A DNA stretch of 41,526 nucleotides, from positions 1-41,526 of the forward strand of contig CALXTP010000027.1 in NCBI GenBank assembly GCA_944391435.1, read 5' to 3'. Below the pieces are notes generated by a model. The model was not told the origin of the DNA and did no database searches. It worked only from the letters and a program-made list of their open reading frames with translations. Position numbers and translations under genes: made by a program. Shown piece after piece: positions 17,075 through 24,502 of this stretch (its first letter is position 1; every line of letters begins with the position of its first letter). The stretch is from an uncultured Alphaproteobacteria bacterium. GTDB taxonomy: Bacteria > Pseudomonadota > Alphaproteobacteria > RF32 > CAG-239.

Positions 17075-17977
17075 ATGCCGGATAAAGAATTGCAAAAGCT
17101 TGTAAAAAGATGGATAGAATGGCTAAGTGTACAACGCAACTATTCTTCTCATACCATACAGAGCTATCAGAGCGACTTGGAAATCTTTTTTAAATATTTG
17201 GCAAAAGAAAAAGTCAGCATTGGCGAATTGAAAAAATTGGATATCCGGTCTTTTCGCAATTTCTTTAGCCTCAGGGCAAAAAGAGGAATAAGCCGCACAA
17301 CAATTGCCCGCGAAGAATCTGCCGTTCGTAATTTTTTTAAATGGCTTGATGAAAATGGTATTGTCTGCAATACATCAATCTTCCAAATTTCAACGCCGAA
17401 GTTGCCGAAAGTTTTACCGAGGGCCTTGGATGTAAATACGACTTTTGATGTTATAGAACAAGCCTCAAAAGATTGCAGTGAACCATGGATAGGCGCTCGC
17501 GACAGCGCCATCGTAATGTTGCTGTACGGGTGCGGGCTCCGCATTTCCGAAGCCTTATCGTTGAATGTGGAAGACATAACTCAAAGTGAATTTATAAAAA
17601 TTCGTGGAAAAGGCAACAAAGAAAGATATGTACCGATATTGCCGATTGTAATAGACAAGATTGAAGCATATAAAAAGTGTTGCCCGTATCATCTGTATCC
17701 GGGGCAGGCTTTGTTTTTAGGCGCCAAAGGAGAACGTGTCAGTCCACGCATTATTCAGCGCAAATTGCAAAAAATACGTCTGAAGCTTAATTTGCCGGAT
17801 AATGTTACTCCTCATGCCCTGCGCCATTCTTTTGCCACTCATTTGCTGGCTCAAGGATCAGATTTACGCTCTATTCAGGAGTTGCTGGGGCATGCTTCTT
17901 TAAGTTCAACACAGCGCTATACGGATGTAGATTTGGAAAAAATTCAAAAAGAATATAAAAAAGCTTTTCCAAATTAA
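17075..17977 (+). CDS. xerC: Tyrosine recombinase XerC/XerD family
   Basis: 300-residue site-specific recombinase with the N-terminal SAM-like core-binding domain (WIEWLSVQRNYSSHTIQSYQ) and a C-terminal catalytic domain. Catalytic residues are seen: Arg in GCGLRISEALSL, Lys in RGKGNKERYVPI, His-x-x-Arg in HALRHSFATHLL, His in LLGHASLSSTQ, and the Tyr nucleophile in QRYTDVD. Xer recombinases resolve chromosome dimers at dif. XerC is favoured over XerD on general resemblance, but this is not certain. CGGAGGAG is 7 bases before the ATG at 17075. It stands alone, without phage or integron genes, so a mobile-element integrase is unlikely. Confidence 0.87.
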   Translation: MPDKELQKLVKRWIEWLSVQRNYSSHTIQSYQSDLEIFFKYLAKEKVSIGELKKLDIRSFRNFFSLRAKRGISRTTIAREESAVRNFFKWLDENGIVCNTSIFQISTPKLPKVLPRALDVNTTFDVIEQASKDCSEPWIGARDSAIVMLLYGCGLRISEALSLNVEDITQSEFIKIRGKGNKERYVPILPIVIDKIEAYKKCCPYHLYPGQALFLGAKGERVSPRIIQRKLQKIRLKLNLPDNVTPHALRHSFATHLLAQGSDLRSIQELLGHASLSSTQRYTDVDLEKIQKEYKKAFPN

Positions 17978-18034
17978 ATTTACACGGCTTCAACTGCTGC
18001 ATTACGGAATTTAATGTCGTACGCCGGATATCGG

Positions 18035-18062
18035 ATAAAATAAAAGGCGCCAGCTCGGCGCC
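18035..18062 (-). terminator. Intrinsic terminator of rpmG
   Basis: GGCGCC (18057-18062) and GGCGCC (18046-18051) form a strong stem around a 5-base loop. Read on the minus strand, it is followed by TTTTATTTTATC. No T-tract follows on the plus strand, so it serves rpmG and not xerC. Confidence 0.88.
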
Positions 18063-18090
18063 AAACCTAAACATAAGAAAATAAAGAAAA

Positions 18091-18258
18091 TTACTTCAAT
18101 TTCTTTTCAACAAATTCTTCATGTTTTCTGGTCTTTTTGTCATACTTTTTCATAACCAGCTTTTCCGGATGAGTTCTCGGATTCTTCTCAGCTAAATAGA
18201 AAGTGCCTGTTTTTGCGCTGCTTTCCAATTTAACGACTACTTTTACTGCTTTTGCCAT
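18091..18258 (-). CDS. rpmG: Large ribosomal subunit protein bL33
   Basis: 55-residue ribosomal protein bL33. The translation opens MAKAVKVVVKLESSAKTGTF, continues with KNPRTHPEKLVMKKYDKKTRKH and ends in KKLK before TAA at 18091. It is very basic and of normal length. It has no Cys, so it is the zinc-free (C-) form. It has its own near-consensus promoter (18306-18333) and a strong terminator, so it is a single-gene unit. Confidence 0.96.
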   Translation of the reverse strand: MAKAVKVVVKLESSAKTGTFYLAEKNPRTHPEKLVMKKYDKKTRKHEEFVEKKLK

Positions 18259-18305
18259 TATTTTACTCTTATAAATTTAAGGTTAAACACAAAAAACTTT
18301 ACTGC

Positions 18306-18333
18306 AATATACAGTCATTAAATTTATTGTCAA
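18306..18333 (-). promoter_or_regulatory. Sigma-70-type promoter of rpmG
   Basis: On the minus strand: TTGACA (18333-18328), 16-base spacer, TATATT (18311-18306), about 50 bases before the rpmG ATG. It lies downstream of the S41 peptidase stop. Confidence 0.72.
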
Positions 18334-18341
18334 TAAGAATT

Positions 18342-19382
18342 TTAACCGATTTTATTTTTTATCAGCTCAATGGCAATTTTTACATCTTTAGAAAAATTGT
18401 CTCGGTCCGGAGTGGTACAGCTGTTATGCAAGCCTGTACAAATTTGGGGTGTAATCCCCGCCTGGTCCAAAGATTTTCCTGAGGGCGTAAAAAAGTGTCC
18501 GCTCGTCAAAAACAAGGTCTGGTCTTTTACATTATAAGTGTTTTGAATACTTCCTTTGCCAAAAGTTTGTGTTCCGACCAGTACGGCGCGGCTCTGTTCG
18601 CTGAGTGCCGCGGCAATCAGCTCAGCTGCTGAAGCCGTTGTATTGTCTGTAAGGATTGCAATAGGTTTATTATGCAAAATATCTCCCGGCGTGGCCGTAT
18701 AATATTTAAGTTGCTTTTTGTTGTTCTGGCTGTAAGCAATTAAGGCCGTATCCAAAAAAAGGTCGGCTGTTTTTAAAGCTTCGTTAAAATTGCCTCCGGA
18801 ACATCCGCGTAAATCTAAAATCATTCCGGCTGTCTGCGGATGTGCTGCAACAGTATCGCTTATAGCCTGTGCCAAACCGATATAAAATAAAGAAGGCTTG
18901 ATATAAATAATATTGTGTACGGCATCATAGCGGGCAGTAATTTGAGCTTGAGGAAGTTTATCCACGCGTGAAAAAGAGTCAAAGTCGGAAACAATACTTT
19001 TCAAAACAAGAGTTTCCATATCAGCCTCTTTGCCGTCAAGCGCATCAAACCGCCGCGAACTGGTTTGCAAAACGCTGACAATAAACTCCTCCCACTGCTG
19101 CATCATATCGCTGCTTTGTGGCAGTTCAAAAACTCCGACAAGATTATTTTTGTTATATAAAAAGGCCTTGGTATCATTATTATAAAGTATCAGATTGTCA
19201 TCAAATTCGGATAAACGTTTTAGGCTACGCAGAGAAATTTCGGATAACGGCTGTTGCGTGCCGTATTCGTTTTGCAAAGCTGAAAAAAAGGATTGGATTT
19301 TTGCAAAGTCATAGGCTTGCGCACTTTGGATTCTGGCAAAGCAACTGAAAAAGAATAAAAAATAAGCAACAATCCTAATCAT
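18342..19382 (-). CDS. S41 family (C-terminal processing) peptidase without PDZ domain
   Basis: 346 residues with an N-terminal signal peptide (IVAYFLFFFSCFARIQSAQA), so exported. The S41 catalytic domain begins about residue 160 with IIYIKPSLFYIGLAQAI and has MILDLRGCSGGNFNEAL, the Ser nucleophile in DNTTASAAELIAAAL and the general-base Lys in GTQTFGKGSIQ. Typical CtpA/Prc proteins carry a PDZ domain between the N-terminal cap and this region. Here the cap runs almost straight into the catalytic strand and no GLGG-type PDZ loop is seen. It probably cleaves periplasmic proteins; the substrate is unknown. It follows xthA by 3 bp. Confidence 0.86.
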   Translation of the reverse strand: MIRIVAYFLFFFSCFARIQSAQAYDFAKIQSFFSALQNEYGTQQPLSEISLRSLKRLSEFDDNLILYNNDTKAFLYNKNNLVGVFELPQSSDMMQQWEEFIVSVLQTSSRRFDALDGKEADMETLVLKSIVSDFDSFSRVDKLPQAQITARYDAVHNIIYIKPSLFYIGLAQAISDTVAAHPQTAGMILDLRGCSGGNFNEALKTADLFLDTALIAYSQNNKKQLKYYTATPGDILHNKPIAILTDNTTASAAELIAAALSEQSRAVLVGTQTFGKGSIQNTYNVKDQTLFLTSGHFFTPSGKSLDQAGITPQICTGLHNSCTTPDRDNFSKDVKIAIELIKNKIG

Positions 19383-19385
19383 TTT

Positions 19386-20180
19386 TTAACATCCGAACTC
19401 TGCTGTCAATGCTGTGTGGTCAGAGGGCTTGTCCATCATCCGCAACGATTTGTCAACCGAACATGTTGTCAGACAGTCTGCAAATTGCGCTGTGATAAAC
19501 AGATAATCAATTCTTAAACCGGAATTAGTTACAAAAGAGTTAGCAGTATAGTCCCAAAAAGTAAAACCTTCCGTTTCCGGATGCAAAAGTCTGTAAGCAT
19601 CATGATATCCGGCAAACGTCAATGCAGTAATTTTATCCTGGACTTCTTTGCGGTATAAAGGGCTGTTTTTAAAACGCATTTCATCAAAAACATCAATATT
19701 TTTCATCATTACGTTAAAATCACCGCCGATAACGGCCGGATGTCCTGTTTGTAACAAAAATAAAGCCCGTTGGTAAAAACAGTCAAACCAATGCAGTTTA
19801 TAGCGGAGTTTTTCTTGCTCTGTTTTTTTATCCGGGGAGCAGCCGTTTGGCGCGTAAACGGAAGCGGCATAAAAAGTTTTGCCGGGAGCCTTCACCAAAA
19901 TTTCCAGATAACGGGCAGCGTCATCTTCGGGAAAATTTGGCAGATTGCGAGCCGTTATGTCAAAATCATATTTACTTAAAATAGCCACGCCGTTATAGCT
20001 CTTTTGCCCGAGTGCGGCAACTTTGTAGCCCAGGCTTTCACATTCAAAATATATAAAATTTTCAGTTTCGCATTTAATTTCCTGTAAAAAGACAATATCG
20101 GGCTGATAGGTTTTCAGCCATTGGCAAAGGTTGGCCGAACGTGCTTTGGCTGAGTTGATATTATAGGTGGCGATTTTCAT
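19386..20180 (-). CDS. xthA: Exodeoxyribonuclease III
   Basis: 264-residue AP endonuclease / 3'-5' exonuclease of the EEP family, acting in base-excision repair. Signature segments are MKIATYNINSAKARS, the metal-binding Glu in VFLQEIKCE, VYAPNG, GGDFNV with catalytic Asp and Asn, and the closing SDHTALTAEF with Asp-His. Full length. The ATG is divergent from the SPOR-protein gene, with two inverted repeats in the spacer; the S41 peptidase gene follows after 3 bp. Confidence 0.95.
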   Translation of the reverse strand: MKIATYNINSAKARSANLCQWLKTYQPDIVFLQEIKCETENFIYFECESLGYKVAALGQKSYNGVAILSKYDFDITARNLPNFPEDDAARYLEILVKAPGKTFYAASVYAPNGCSPDKKTEQEKLRYKLHWFDCFYQRALFLLQTGHPAVIGGDFNVMMKNIDVFDEMRFKNSPLYRKEVQDKITALTFAGYHDAYRLLHPETEGFTFWDYTANSFVTNSGLRIDYLFITAQFADCLTTCSVDKSLRMMDKPSDHTALTAEFGC

Positions 20181-20195
20181 TTTTTTGCTCCAAAA

Positions 20196-20265
20196 ACTAT
20201 CAATGATAGTGAAATTTTAACGGAGATAAATTAAATGATTGTAAATATTTTTAAGATTACAATCA
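20196..20265. promoter_or_regulatory. Two inverted repeats in xthA/SPOR divergent spacer
   Basis: First, ACTATC-AAT-GATAGT at 20196-20210, a perfect 6-3-6 palindrome. Second, TGATTGTAA (20236-20244) / TTACAATCA (20257-20265), 9-bp arms 12 bases apart. Both lie between divergent starts, where operators are expected. No matching regulator is identified. Confidence 0.35.
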
Positions 20266-20294
20266 GAATAAACCAATAAACGGGAGGATAAATA

Positions 20295-21242
20295 ATGTCA
20301 CGTTTCACGAGTGGCGATAATGTAGAAAAAGAATTTCATCAAAGGGTGGCGGACCAGAGCATCCAAAGCATAGAAGACCGCCAAGACGAAATAAGAAGGG
20401 CAAAAAACGGATTTATCGGAATGTTGGCCGGTATAGTCGTCGGCGGCGTTGTCGGCTGGCTGTTTCTCGGCCCGGCTGATAATATTCGTCAAAGTCAGGA
20501 AATTCCGTTAATCAGGCGGCCGTTGGCACCAGCCAAAGTACTGCCGAATGACCCCGGCGGAATGGAAATTGACAATCAGGACCGTGAAATATACCACATT
20601 GTGGAAAAAAAGCCAAAGCCGATTGGTCCCGTAAATATCCGTCCTGAGCCGGATATGCCGAAGCTTGAAATAAATTCAAATTTATCTTCTTCCGAAGCAA
20701 TGGAAAATTTAGTAGCGAGCATTGATAACGATAAAAGTCTGAGTGCCGACAATATGGAAGATAAGATACAAGCTGAAAACATAAAGCTTGCCTCAAAAAA
20801 TCTGGAGTCGGTCAGAACCAATAGCTCCGAAAAGGTAACGATTCCTCAAAAAATTAAAGAGATAGAAGTACAACCGCAAAAAACAATAAAAGCTGAGACA
20901 CAGGCGGAAGCATCAGAAAGTAAGCCTGCGGTAAATGCTGAAAAAGAAAAGGCTATAGCTGTTAAGGCACCGAAAAAAGAAACACCGTTTGCCAAAGGGA
21001 CATGGTACGCTCAGATTATAGCATCATCCAGTCGAACCTCTGTTCAGCGTTTATGGAATAGTTTGACGGCAAAACACGTATTTTTGAAAGATTATCCGCA
21101 CGAAATAGAAGAAATAAAAACGGCAACGGGCAGTGTCTTGTACCGTTTAAAAGTAGGTTCTTTCAAAACGCGTGACGGTGCAGAGGCTCTAGGCAATAAG
21201 CTAAAGCAGAATAAAATAAGCAGTATTATCAAACAAAACTAA
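20295..21242 (+). CDS. SPOR-domain membrane protein
   Basis: 315 residues: a short cytoplasmic N terminus, one membrane helix (NGFIGMLAGIVVGGVVGWLF, about residues 37-56), a long Lys/Glu/Ser-rich periplasmic linker, and a C-terminal SPOR domain of about 75 residues with WYAQIIASSSRTSVQRLW and VLYRLKVGSFKTRDGAEAL. SPOR domains bind denuded glycan strands at division sites. GGGAGGA precedes the ATG. It lies 7 bp before nagZ, the usual alphaproteobacterial pairing, and probably belongs to a peptidoglycan-linked operon. Confidence 0.9.
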   Translation: MSRFTSGDNVEKEFHQRVADQSIQSIEDRQDEIRRAKNGFIGMLAGIVVGGVVGWLFLGPADNIRQSQEIPLIRRPLAPAKVLPNDPGGMEIDNQDREIYHIVEKKPKPIGPVNIRPEPDMPKLEINSNLSSSEAMENLVASIDNDKSLSADNMEDKIQAENIKLASKNLESVRTNSSEKVTIPQKIKEIEVQPQKTIKAETQAEASESKPAVNAEKEKAIAVKAPKKETPFAKGTWYAQIIASSSRTSVQRLWNSLTAKHVFLKDYPHEIEEIKTATGSVLYRLKVGSFKTRDGAEALGNKLKQNKISSIIKQN

Positions 21243-21249
21243 GGCAGCG

Positions 21250-22314
21250 ATGGAAAAACCGATTTTAGCAGCAATGTTGTCATGTGGGGGAACCCGTCTG
21301 ACGGAAGAAGAAAAAAACTTCTTTTCCCGTTATAATCCGTTAGGCGTCAGTCTGTTTAATCGCAATATTACCGATGATTCACAGTTAAAGCAGCTGATAA
21401 ATGAAATTAAGGAAACTATCGGCCGGGAAGATGTCTTAATTGCCATAGATGAAGAGGGGGGGCGCGTATCTCGTTTGGCAGCAGCCGGCCATCCTCGTTA
21501 TGTCGCACCGGAATTCTTAGGTGAAGCCGCGCCGGAATACAGCCGTTATCATGCCGAACTCATTGCCGGAGAATTGAGCGGGTTGGGTATAAACGTAAAC
21601 TATGCCCCTGTCGTGGATAAAAAAACAAATCCGCAGGCAAAAGTTTTAGAAGGGCGTTGTTTTAGTTCTGATACGGAAATAATCGTACAAAGAGCCGGTA
21701 TAATGGCGCAAACGTACGCTGATATGGGGATATGCCCATGCATCAAACATATTCCGGGACACTTTTCATCAGAGGCGGATCCGCATTTGGAGATACCTAG
21801 TACGGCACTTTCTCAAAAGGAAATTGAGCAAGAAATATCATATATGCAAAAATTCAGCCAATATCCGTTGGGAATGACAGCACATATTATGCTAAAGAAT
21901 ATAGATTCTGAATATCCGGCAACCTTATCTCCAAAAGTTATAGGCGGCTTGGTACGAACATATTTGGGATTTGAAAATTTTCTTTTAAGCGATGCAATAG
22001 AAATGCGTGCTTTAAGAGGAAGTATCGCCGAACGGACAAGACGTTGTCTTGATGCCGGCGTGGATGCGATATGTTGCTGTTCCGGAAAAATAGAAGATAT
22101 TGCAGCGGTTTGTATGGAGCAACGGTTTTTAACGGAAAAATCGCTAATAAGATTTGCCAAAATAAAAAAAGTTATTCATAATACTTTCAAACAAGCCGAC
22201 TTGAAGGTTGCCGCGCAATTGTATAGTGCCGCTTTTAAAGATAAGCGAAATGTAAAATATTCTTATGACGCAACGGAAGTGTTGCATCAAATGCAGAAAG
22301 GAGAAAATTTATGA
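21250..22314 (+). CDS. nagZ: Beta-N-acetylhexosaminidase NagZ (GH3)
   Basis: 354-residue glycoside hydrolase family 3 enzyme that removes GlcNAc from peptidoglycan recycling intermediates in the cytoplasm; no signal peptide is present. Substrate-binding segments are IAIDEEGGRVSRL and LEGRCFSSD; the catalytic His loop is CIKHIPGHFSSEADPH and the nucleophile Asp is in LLSDAIEMRAL. The length is typical. The stop overlaps the start of the TatA-like gene by 4 bp. The scpA and scpB genes that often follow nagZ in alphaproteobacteria are absent here. Confidence 0.94.
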   Translation: MEKPILAAMLSCGGTRLTEEEKNFFSRYNPLGVSLFNRNITDDSQLKQLINEIKETIGREDVLIAIDEEGGRVSRLAAAGHPRYVAPEFLGEAAPEYSRYHAELIAGELSGLGINVNYAPVVDKKTNPQAKVLEGRCFSSDTEIIVQRAGIMAQTYADMGICPCIKHIPGHFSSEADPHLEIPSTALSQKEIEQEISYMQKFSQYPLGMTAHIMLKNIDSEYPATLSPKVIGGLVRTYLGFENFLLSDAIEMRALRGSIAERTRRCLDAGVDAICCCSGKIEDIAAVCMEQRFLTEKSLIRFAKIKKVIHNTFKQADLKVAAQLYSAAFKDKRNVKYSYDATEVLHQMQKGENL

Positions 22315-22529
22315 TATGGGTTTTGGTCATCATTATTGTTGTTGTCATTTATAATGCGGAGAAAATGCCGTCTTTGATGAATAAAATTAAGAGTGAAGTT
22401 CCGCATACGGTGGAAGTGGTAAAAAAGGCTTCAAAAGATATCAAAGAAAAGGCGCAGGCAGCACATACGGAGAAAAAGGACGCTTCCCAGCCCGTGGTCA
22501 AAGAAGATAAAGCCAAAGAAAAAAAATAG
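22311..22529 (+). CDS. TatA/TatE-like small membrane protein
   Basis: 72 residues: one N-terminal membrane helix (WVLVIIIVVVIYN), a hinge, an amphipathic helix (EKMPSLMNKIKSEV) and a charged Lys/Glu tail. This is the TatA layout of the twin-arginine translocon. The usual hinge FGxxKLP reads YNAEKMP, so the conserved Phe-Gly is missing. Location after nagZ matches tatA in related genomes, but tatB and tatC do not follow. TatA-like is the best call; a function outside Tat is possible. Translationally coupled to nagZ through ATGA. Confidence 0.65.
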   Translation: MIWVLVIIIVVVIYNAEKMPSLMNKIKSEVPHTVEVVKKASKDIKEKAQAAHTEKKDASQPVVKEDKAKEKK

Positions 22530-22545
22530 GCGGTTAAACAGCAAT

Positions 22546-22590
22546 AAAAAAAGGGAAACCGGCTTGTCCTAAATCCCTTTTTTTTATTTT
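22546..22590 (+). terminator. Intrinsic terminator after the nagZ operon
   Basis: AAAAAAAGGGA (22546-22556) pairs with TCCCTTTTTTT (22574-22584) around a 17-base loop and runs into a T-rich tail. It closes the SPOR-nagZ-tatA-like unit. Confidence 0.82.
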
Positions 22591-22596
22591 GTTTGC

Positions 22597-22625
22597 TTGA
22601 CAAAATAAACATAAGTGATTATAAA
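22597..22625 (+). promoter_or_regulatory. Consensus sigma-70 promoter
   Basis: TTGACA (22597-22602), a 17-base spacer, and TATAAA (22620-22625). Transcription should begin near 22632, giving an 80-base leader before the membrane-protein gene at 22715. The leader holds a small hairpin, ACAAAG (22676-22681) / CTTTGT (22690-22695). Confidence 0.8.
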
Positions 22626-22714
22626 GATAGACGTAAAGCTGAAATTATGAGAGAGTTATTATATTGTTAAACGAGACAAAGAATTGAGGCTTTGTTTCAA
22701 AAAAATTTTAATCT

Positions 22715-23389
22715 ATGTTAAAAACAAAAGCTCAAAAGCATCTGTTGTCCAATAGGACGACGGATGTCGCTGAACGCCGGGCAACCGGCGTGATGAGAAA
22801 ACATGAAACGGCGCTAACCGTTGGAACAGAAGACGAGGAGCGAAAAGCCTTTGAACGCATAGTTGATCAGGCCTGTGAGATTTTGAACAATTTCAAAGTG
22901 CCGAAACGAAAGAGATTGTTGTCTGCCGTGATATTTGTTTTGCTATTAGCTGTTTTGGGTGGTATCTGCTATTCTATCGGCCATTCGCTAAAGTCGCATA
23001 TCCAAAGTTCGGATAAAGAACAGGTTATGCCAGTGCAAACGTTTGGGCTTAGTGAAGATTTGTCCAAACTAAAACAGGTTGACAGAAATGCCGGATACAG
23101 CGGCGGTCTCATATGGTATAAATATCATGTTTTGCAAGGTATGCAACAGGATGAGGCTCTAAAATTACTGCAACAGCCAAAGGAGTATTGGGTGCATGAA
23201 TACAATACTTACCTTATCGGCGTAGCCCTTGTATCTGTTTGTGCAATATTCTTCGTGGTGCTTGTGCCGATGGCTTATATAAAGCATAAAAAGAGAGATG
23301 AAGGAAGTTTTAATCTTCTGGTAGGGCTTATGACCCTTTCCTTATTTTTTATCTTTATATTATTGCCGATGTACTTGGACAGAATCTAG
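22715..23389 (+). CDS. Hypothetical three-helix membrane protein
   Basis: 224 residues, no recognised family. A charged cytoplasmic N terminus of about 65 residues is followed by membrane helices at about 68-90, 165-189 and 199-220. Between the first two is a 75-residue loop, probably periplasmic, with GYSGGLIWYKYHVLQGM and DEALKLLQQPKEYW. No Shine-Dalgarno is visible before the ATG. It has its own strong promoter and terminator, so it is a single-gene unit, oriented opposite to the envelope cluster that follows. Coding is supported by clean hydrophobic segmentation and length. Confidence 0.7.
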   Translation: MLKTKAQKHLLSNRTTDVAERRATGVMRKHETALTVGTEDEERKAFERIVDQACEILNNFKVPKRKRLLSAVIFVLLLAVLGGICYSIGHSLKSHIQSSDKEQVMPVQTFGLSEDLSKLKQVDRNAGYSGGLIWYKYHVLQGMQQDEALKLLQQPKEYWVHEYNTYLIGVALVSVCAIFFVVLVPMAYIKHKKRDEGSFNLLVGLMTLSLFFIFILLPMYLDRI

Positions 23390-23432
23390 CAAAAGCCGGA
23401 TAGTGTAAAACACGCATTTAATGTCATCTATG

Positions 23433-23490
23433 AAGCCCTTTTTGAATTCCTCCGTTTTTACGGATAGAGTTTAAAAAGGGCTTTATTTTT
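23433..23490. terminator. Terminator between membrane-protein gene and convergent cluster
   Basis: Perfect 11-bp arms AAGCCCTTTTT (23433-23443) and AAAAAGGGCTT (23473-23483), with TATTTTT after the right arm. An inner CCGT/ACGG pair makes the loop partly structured. It lies between convergent genes and may also stop minus-strand transcripts. Confidence 0.82.
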
Positions 23491-23551
23491 CTACTCTATT
23501 TGACAGGTTACACGAACCGGAAAAGGTAAATAAACCGGTGCGCGGATTTCA

Positions 23552-24490
23552 TCATTGCAACGCCGGAATATTTAACTGCGCAAAGTTTCCGGGTTTGATT
23601 TTAACCGTTGCGTAGCGCAGATTATCTGTTTCAATCATATATTCTTCACGACCCGTCAGCTGTGCCGCCAGCTTATAAAAATCTCTGCCGTTCAATTCCT
23701 GTTTATACCAGTTCATCAGATAAAAAACACAAGCTTGGCTTTTATCAGTTAAACCGCATCGTGGCCGTCCGTCCGGAACATCCGGATTCGTAACAACCCC
23801 TTCCAAGCCATAATTGGTAGTTTCTGTTGATGCAAAAAACACTTTGCCAATTAGCAACCCGATAACAAGGCAAAGCCCCGCCGCCATAAACATAACTTTT
23901 TTCTTTACATAATTGTCGCTGTCAATAAAGACATCGTCAGCATCATCAATATCTTCGTCTTCATAACCGTAATCCGGAAATTCTTCATCAGAAACAAAAG
24001 TATTCCCGTATTCATCTCGTTCGCGAATCATATTCTGGGCATCGGCAGCTTTAACAATGCTGGTACTTTGCTTCAATTCTTCCCGCGGATCCGTTTCCAA
24101 CACATCACTGTCGGATTCGTTTTCGGCGTTAATCAAAACATCTTCAGTATAGCCGTTATCAGCATTGGCAGCATGTTCAGCCGTAACAAAAGCCGGTTTT
24201 TCCGTTACGCTTTGCGAAAAATTCTGCAATCCCTGATTTTCTACCAAATCGGCCGTCTGTGAAGCTGAAGAAAATTGCGCAAAATCATTTCCGCCGGTTG
24301 TTTGACCGGGAAGAGGGGGCTGAACTTTATTTGGAATTTCTTGAATTCCTGCCGCCGGACGAACCTTAGGGCGTTTTATTTTTCTTAATTTCGGGTGCGG
24401 TGGAATTTGCGCCGATATACCTGTTTGCGAAGTCCCTTGTGAATCGGAAACATTATTGTTTATGAAACTGTCCAAACTTTCATCACTCAT
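23552..24490 (-). CDS. Hypothetical single-pass membrane protein of the secretin-like cluster
   Basis: 312 residues, unknown family. The N-terminal ~195 residues are cytoplasmic in prediction: a Pro/Lys-rich stretch (PPHPKLRKIKRPKVRP), then acidic low-complexity sequence. One membrane helix follows at about 198-219, preceded by KKK. The ~90-residue periplasmic C terminus has two cysteines (RCGLTDKSQACVFYL) that could form a disulfide. This bitopic layout is like inner-membrane partners of secretins, such as PilP- or TcpB-type accessory proteins, but I see no sequence match. It is the last gene of the minus-strand block, 12 bp after the secretin-like gene. Confidence 0.72.
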   Translation of the reverse strand: MSDESLDSFINNNVSDSQGTSQTGISAQIPPHPKLRKIKRPKVRPAAGIQEIPNKVQPPLPGQTTGGNDFAQFSSASQTADLVENQGLQNFSQSVTEKPAFVTAEHAANADNGYTEDVLINAENESDSDVLETDPREELKQSTSIVKAADAQNMIRERDEYGNTFVSDEEFPDYGYEDEDIDDADDVFIDSDNYVKKKVMFMAAGLCLVIGLLIGKVFFASTETTNYGLEGVVTNPDVPDGRPRCGLTDKSQACVFYLMNWYKQELNGRDFYKLAAQLTGREEYMIETDNLRYATVKIKPGNFAQLNIPALQ

Positions 24491-24502
24491 TTTGCCGCCC
24501 CG

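Noticed and set aside
17075-17977. Recombinase as a phage or integron integrase
   Set aside because: Length and motifs fit chromosomal XerC/D, with no att-like repeats or mobile genes nearby.
17978-18062. GGCGCC stem as terminator of xerC
   Set aside because: T-tract is present only on the minus strand, so it belongs to rpmG.
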